Shown: piece by piece, positions 60,601 to 64,000 of the stretch
Numbering within the stretch: the first letter of the stretch is position 1
Layout: each line of letters starts with the position of its first letter
Source of the DNA: Lingula anatina
Taxonomy: Eukaryota; Brachiopoda; Lingulata; Lingulida; Lingulidae
Length of the DNA: 64,000 bases
Assembly (NCBI RefSeq): GCF_001039355.2
Contig: NW_019774625.1
Span: forward strand, 1,157,651 to 1,221,650
Direction of reading: 5' to 3'
The notes under the pieces: model-generated
Told to the model about the DNA's origin: nothing
The model's database searches: none
Seen by the model: only the letters and a program-made list of their open reading frames with translations
Position numbers and translations under genes: made by a program

Positions 60601-61058
60601 TATAATTTCAGATTGAAATTGCTACAGGCAAGTTTCCATATGCTCAGTGGGCAACCCCATTTGAGCAACTCAAGCAGGTTGTTAAGGATGACCCTCCAAA
60701 ACTACCAGAAGGTGCCTTTTCTCCAGGATTTGATGATTTTATAGTTCAGTGGTAAGTAAAAATAGTTCATTGGTGACTAATTGTGATATATACTAAATTT
60801 TAATTTGTGTTCGAAGATATAACTAAAAATGGAGATTTTCGAGTGTCAAAAGTTTCGGAAATGGCTGTAGGATTAAAAACTTTTATTTCAATATTTTTCT
60901 TTATTTTCAGTCTTCGTAAAGACCCTGCAGAGAGACCAAATTACCAGAAATTACTGGAGCATCCATTCATTGTGGAGCATACAGCTAAAGAGTATGATGC
61001 TGGGCCTTTTGTTAGTGAAATCATTAACATGCCTCCTCCTCAACAACCTTACAAATAA
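48864..61058 (+). CDS. MAP kinase kinase 3/6-type dual-specificity kinase
   Basis: Nine coding exons: 48864-48873, 56339-56408, 56783-56945, 57718-57837, 58202-58318, 58702-58881, 59819-59896, 60612-60751, 60911-61058. Phases agree and give 341 residues (human MKK6 is 334). Residues 5-15 (RTKKPRPKLQF) form a basic-hydrophobic MAPK docking site, then PPRDLDSKA as in MKK6. The glycine loop is GRGAYGVVEK (59-68), catalytic Lys81, HRDVKPSN with Asp178, DFG at 196-198. The activation loop SVAKT has the two phosphorylation sites Ser206 and Thr210. GCKPYMAPERI follows, and the C-terminal docking region ends in a proline-rich tail. The enzyme should sit in the cytoplasm and phosphorylate p38-type MAPKs after MAP3K activation in stress and immune signalling. 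Intron 1 is about 7.5 kb and holds four-base-to-250-base repeats including three listed foldbacks. One gene probably stands for both vertebrate MKK3 and MKK6. Confidence 0.96.
50876..51092. mobile_element. Repeat family B, copy 2
   Basis: Shares AGAGACCATTCCCA, GATTGCTGTCAGCTTGACCGGCTTAAATGTCTG on the left, and GGGAGTTAGGTCGATCC plus GGGAACCCAGTC on the right with copy 1, but has a shorter centre. Lies in intron 1 of the MKK gene. Confidence 0.85.
52625..52878. mobile_element. Repeat family B, copy 3 (diverged)
   Basis: A related foldback. Left words CTATTCCCATAGACAC and GAGTGCAATCAGC pair with right words GTGTCTAGGAATGGGG and GCTGATTGCACTTAGC. More diverged from the other two copies in the centre. 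Lies in intron 1 of the MKK gene. Confidence 0.7.
54834..55002. mobile_element. Repeat family A, copy 3
   Basis: Best preserved ends: GGGGTAGCGCTAGCAATT on the left and GTTAGCGCTACTCC on the right, which pair as terminal inverted repeats. Lies in intron 1 of the MKK gene, same orientation as the other copies. Confidence 0.85.
57651..57693. repeat. AAT microsatellite beside the MKK exon 4 acceptor
   Basis: About fourteen AAT units end only 24 bases before the exon 4 boundary at 57718. Between them and the acceptor there is only a brief pyrimidine stretch (TTTACCTTCCAG). The tract therefore occupies the usual branch-site and polypyrimidine zone. Confidence 0.9.
58494..58550. repeat. Tandem duplication of a 33-base unit
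   Basis: The words TTTATTTATAGCTCATTATCATAC and GTTATTTATAGCTCATTATTATAC-type segments follow each other at about 33-base spacing in MKK intron 5. A small local duplication. Confidence 0.7.
59764..59817. repeat. TA-rich tract at the MKK exon 7 acceptor
   Basis: A mixture of TATAT and ATTAT units runs directly into the acceptor TATTTTAG at 59818. The acceptor has few cytosines in its pyrimidine tract. Confidence 0.85.
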
Positions 61059-63000
61059 CGGGAATTCTGACCCACCCAGTAGCCCAGTTTCTCCATAGGA
61101 AAGAAGGATTAGTACTTGTACAAACTCTTCTCTCTCAGAAATAAAGGTGGTGCAGTTTAAAAGAGATTTCTTCAGAGGACAATTCTGATCTCACACACAT
61201 GGTGAAACGTTGGACAGAGGATAAGTATTCGAATTGCCATTTGGGAACTTATAAAAACAGACCACTTGATAAGGAAAAAACTTGCATGATGTTTGACTTG
61301 AGTAGATATCTGTAATAATTAAGAACAAGTGTAAATGTGGGATTATCCACAGGTTTCTGTACTGCATCACACTGGTTTGTCATTCAGCCAAAGCCCAGTG
61401 TCTGTGATAGGACTTCAGAAACTGAGTTATCACAAAGTTTTTCCTGGTGTTGCCCCATAAATGGGGTTTATGAGGTCACTTCCTTTTAGGCCACTACCTG
61501 CAAGGAAGCAATTTTTCTGGGGTAACTTCCAATAAAAGGTTACTTTTTATGAGGTCACGTCAAGTAAACAAGATGAAGAGCTGCCGCAGTGAGGGGATTA
61601 TTTTTACTTTTGTGAAGTGTCTTGTGTGAAAAGATGTGATTTTAGTATATCAATAGCTATATGAATGCCAGTGTGGAGGAAGAAAGCTTGTGCTTCAACA
61701 AGCTGGTAAATAATGTTGTGATTTTGAAAAGACCAAATGCTGTTATTAAAAAAAATTATGAAAAAAATAGTGTAGCTTGTATGTTAGATTCAGTGTAAAT
61801 CAAGTCAGGGAATTGGTCAGGTGTAAAATTCACTATAGATAGCAATAAAAAGCTGCTCTGTGTCCAGCAAGTGCATAGTGACCATCACAACCTGCATTCA
61901 GGACACTGCTCAGTTACATTTGATCATTTACGTTAAAACTATATAAGAGGCATGAAGTACTGTCATAATTGAAAGTTAATATCAAAAACTTTCAATTATT
62001 GAAACTGATTCATTTTATTTCATTTTGACCCAAGCAATTGACCAGGTTCTTGCTGGCTTTGGAGGTAGATGATGTAATGCACTTAGCCCAAACTGGCTAG
62101 CTGGACACTAATATGGTAGTTTTGTAGTGTGACAAAATGCCAAAAGCCCTTAGTGCAAGAACAATGACAAGAGTTGAGTGGTTTGAAATTAAGGTTATTA
62201 ATTATTATTATTAAGATTTGGGATATGCTTTGAAGCTGTCACCATGTGTAAAATATGGATTTGAGTGAAAGAATTTGGTAACAATGATAGCCTTTGATTC
62301 TATCTAAAAGATGTGTAGAAGAATTGTCACATGACAGGACTTCATATTTGCTGGGAAATTGGGCAATATACAAAACCAGCTTGGTAATACAAAGACTGCC
62401 AGTGTCCAAGCCTATGATGAAGGGTCAAAAGTTATGTGAACAATTGTTTCTGTCACTGACAGCAAATTGTTAGCTCTCTTGCAGCTAAAACACCTTCAGT
62501 GTCAGTATTTATTTTCATTAATGAATCTGCCAGATATATCTGCAGATAGATTTTCACCACCATCACTTCTACCATATAGTACTATTTACTTAATTGCAAT
62601 TTTGTGGAAAGCTTTTTAGTTAATGTCACAATTTGCATTTATGACTATCCAGACACCTGTCAGCTAACCATGGAGATATTTTGTATGCTGTGGTCCAATG
62701 CATAAATGTGTGAATTGTTCTGTGGAATTTGAGATTAAATTATGTGAAAGGGAAAGATTAAACTGTTGTACTTGCAGGACCTGCCTCAGATAGAAGTGAT
62801 TCAATATTTTGTATCATAATTATTATCATTACATAGTTTATAGCACTTAACTACAGTTTGAGAGACAGATGTGTTATGATATTTTATGTCAGATGCAAGC
62901 TATATTATATCATTATATTTATTCTTTGAAAAGGACAAGGGAATAAATACAGTAGTTGACAACAATTTGATCGTAAATTTTGTTTTTTAGTCAACATTTG
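61059..63000 (+). other. 3' UTR of the MKK gene and spacer
   Basis: No further coding exon is visible. AATAAA hexamers occur near 61140, 61847 and at 62942-62947; the last is followed by a GT-rich stretch and may be the main end, giving a 3' UTR up to about 1.9 kb. From 63000 to 63540 there is A-rich spacer (AATAAATAAAT-type repeats near 63150-63215) leading to the next gene. Confidence 0.45.
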
Positions 63001-63579
63001 ACTGGCATAGGTCACATTATTAAGCAATGTAAATGTTGGCCTTGCTAGCAAATGAGTGTCTAAGAAAGAGTTGTGTGAGGAATTTTTACAGTTTTAGACA
63101 TCTTAATATTAAAAGTTTAACATCGAGCCTTTTTTCCTGAACAAAAAATAAATAAAATAAATAAATAAAGTTTTAAAAAATAATAAGAAGAAAGAGAGAG
63201 AGAAATAAATAAAGAAAAAGTGGCTTTTTTTCATTCAGAAATATTATAAACAACCCATAAAAACGCTTCGAGAGAGCAGCTCAAATTCTCTTTTATAGAT
63301 CACCATTTAAATCAAATAGCTTCCAAATTATCCTACCTCTGACCTGGCCTAGTAATTTTATTATTATCTGCCCGTGAATTGTTAAATAATACAGCTAGGC
63401 AACAAATCGACAAAAGTAAGAACGTGAAGTTGGAGGAGGGAATTCTGACATCATTGTTGCCACAATCGAGGATTCTTTATTACAAGCACCTGTCTTGGTA
63501 TCTTTTCTAACCTTGACCTATATTCGTGTAGGAACCAATCCCGTACAGCAACGTAGTGTTACTGCGGAGACGTTTCAAA

Positions 63580-63763
63580 ATGGTGGACGCAATGCGGAAG
63601 CACGCGTCTTTTCTTGTGATTTTACAGATTTATATAAAACTGGCAATCTCTCAGAGTCAAGGCGCATTTCAGTTAAATGCAGACCATGTGTTAGATGCGT
63701 TAGACGGAATTCAGGACTTCCTCGAGGGAAAGGGAGAAAACTGTAAGTTCACTTGTCCAAGAG
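63580..63763 (+). CDS. Secreted phospholipase A2 group XII-like protein, first coding exon (partial)
   Basis: The exon runs from ATG to the donor AGAG|GTAAGT and encodes about 61 residues, with the rest outside the window. Residues 1-27 form a signal peptide (basic start, then SFLVILQIYIKLAISQS). A helical segment HVLDALDGIQDFLEG follows, then ENCKFTCPRG. In group XII sPLA2 the mature N-terminus has a similar helix ending in (G/E)xCxxxC before the calcium loop. The spacing C-x3-C and a secretion signal support this, but the catalytic His-Asp block is not in the window. The ORF extends upstream without an ATG. It could instead be another small secreted cysteine-containing protein. A second GTAAGT at about 63742 inside the frame is an alternative donor. 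Confidence 0.5.
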
Positions 63764-64000
63764 GTAAGTTTGAGGGTGATCTGTGTTGTTGCGGTTGGTT
63801 GTTATTATATTAATATTGATAATTACTGTTATATGTTATGTCACCAGGACTCACACAAGACAATATTACAAATTATGACATATGCACTTTAGACGGATAG
63901 GTCTAATATAAACAAATATATCCAAGAACATCCGTATTTAATTTATTTAATGATGTCTCTGCCATTCTTGGCTGCCACAGTGATCGGTTAACTTAAAGGG

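Overview
This window is AT-rich, intron-rich animal nuclear DNA. It holds one intronless-CDS receptor gene, four complete multi-exon genes and the first exon of a sixth gene. Gene models were built by hand from GT/AG splice sites, reading-phase continuity and similarity to protein families recalled from knowledge; no search was run. The source is most likely a marine invertebrate bilaterian, perhaps a lophotrochozoan such as a bivalve or brachiopod. Reasons are an allatostatin-A/galanin-type receptor, one MKK3/6-type kinase, one Tweety-type gene, a vertebrate-style TTAGGG interstitial tract, and dinucleotide and ACATGTA-rich spacers. The species call is inference.

Layout: 1-8.2 kb is gene-poor spacer with microsatellites and one GC-rich structured island. 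A peptide-receptor GPCR with an intronless CDS lies at 8490-9647 (+). From 9.7 to 19.8 kb there is spacer with a foldback element, an interstitial telomeric tract and a decayed Tc1/mariner transposase. RING1/RNF2 (Polycomb PRC1 E3 ligase, 4 coding exons, -) occupies 19838-21858. U2AF2 (large subunit of the splicing factor U2AF, 12 coding exons, +) occupies 22669-28867. A Tweety homologue (TTYH, 15 coding exons, -) occupies 31947-48284. A MAP2K3/6-type kinase (9 coding exons, +) occupies 48864-61058. A secreted phospholipase A2 group XII-like first exon starts at 63580 (+) and runs off the right edge.

The gene order alternates: RNF2 and U2AF2 are head-to-head over about 0.8 kb, U2AF2 and TTYH are tail-to-tail, and TTYH and the MKK are head-to-head over about 0.6 kb. 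This suggests two bidirectional promoters. The genes are not an obvious pathway; they cover chromatin, splicing, membrane, stress signalling and neuropeptide roles.

Non-coding content includes three dispersed foldback or terminal-inverted-repeat families, a further foldback abutting a TTYH splice site, and microsatellites inside splice acceptor regions of the MKK gene. I see no CRISPR, operon, tRNA or rRNA feature. I did not find a wholly new system. The most distinctive signals are the alternative C-terminus predicted for TTYH (duplicated acidic cassette exons, a splice donor overlapping a stop codon, and a downstream PY motif) and the set of foldback elements.
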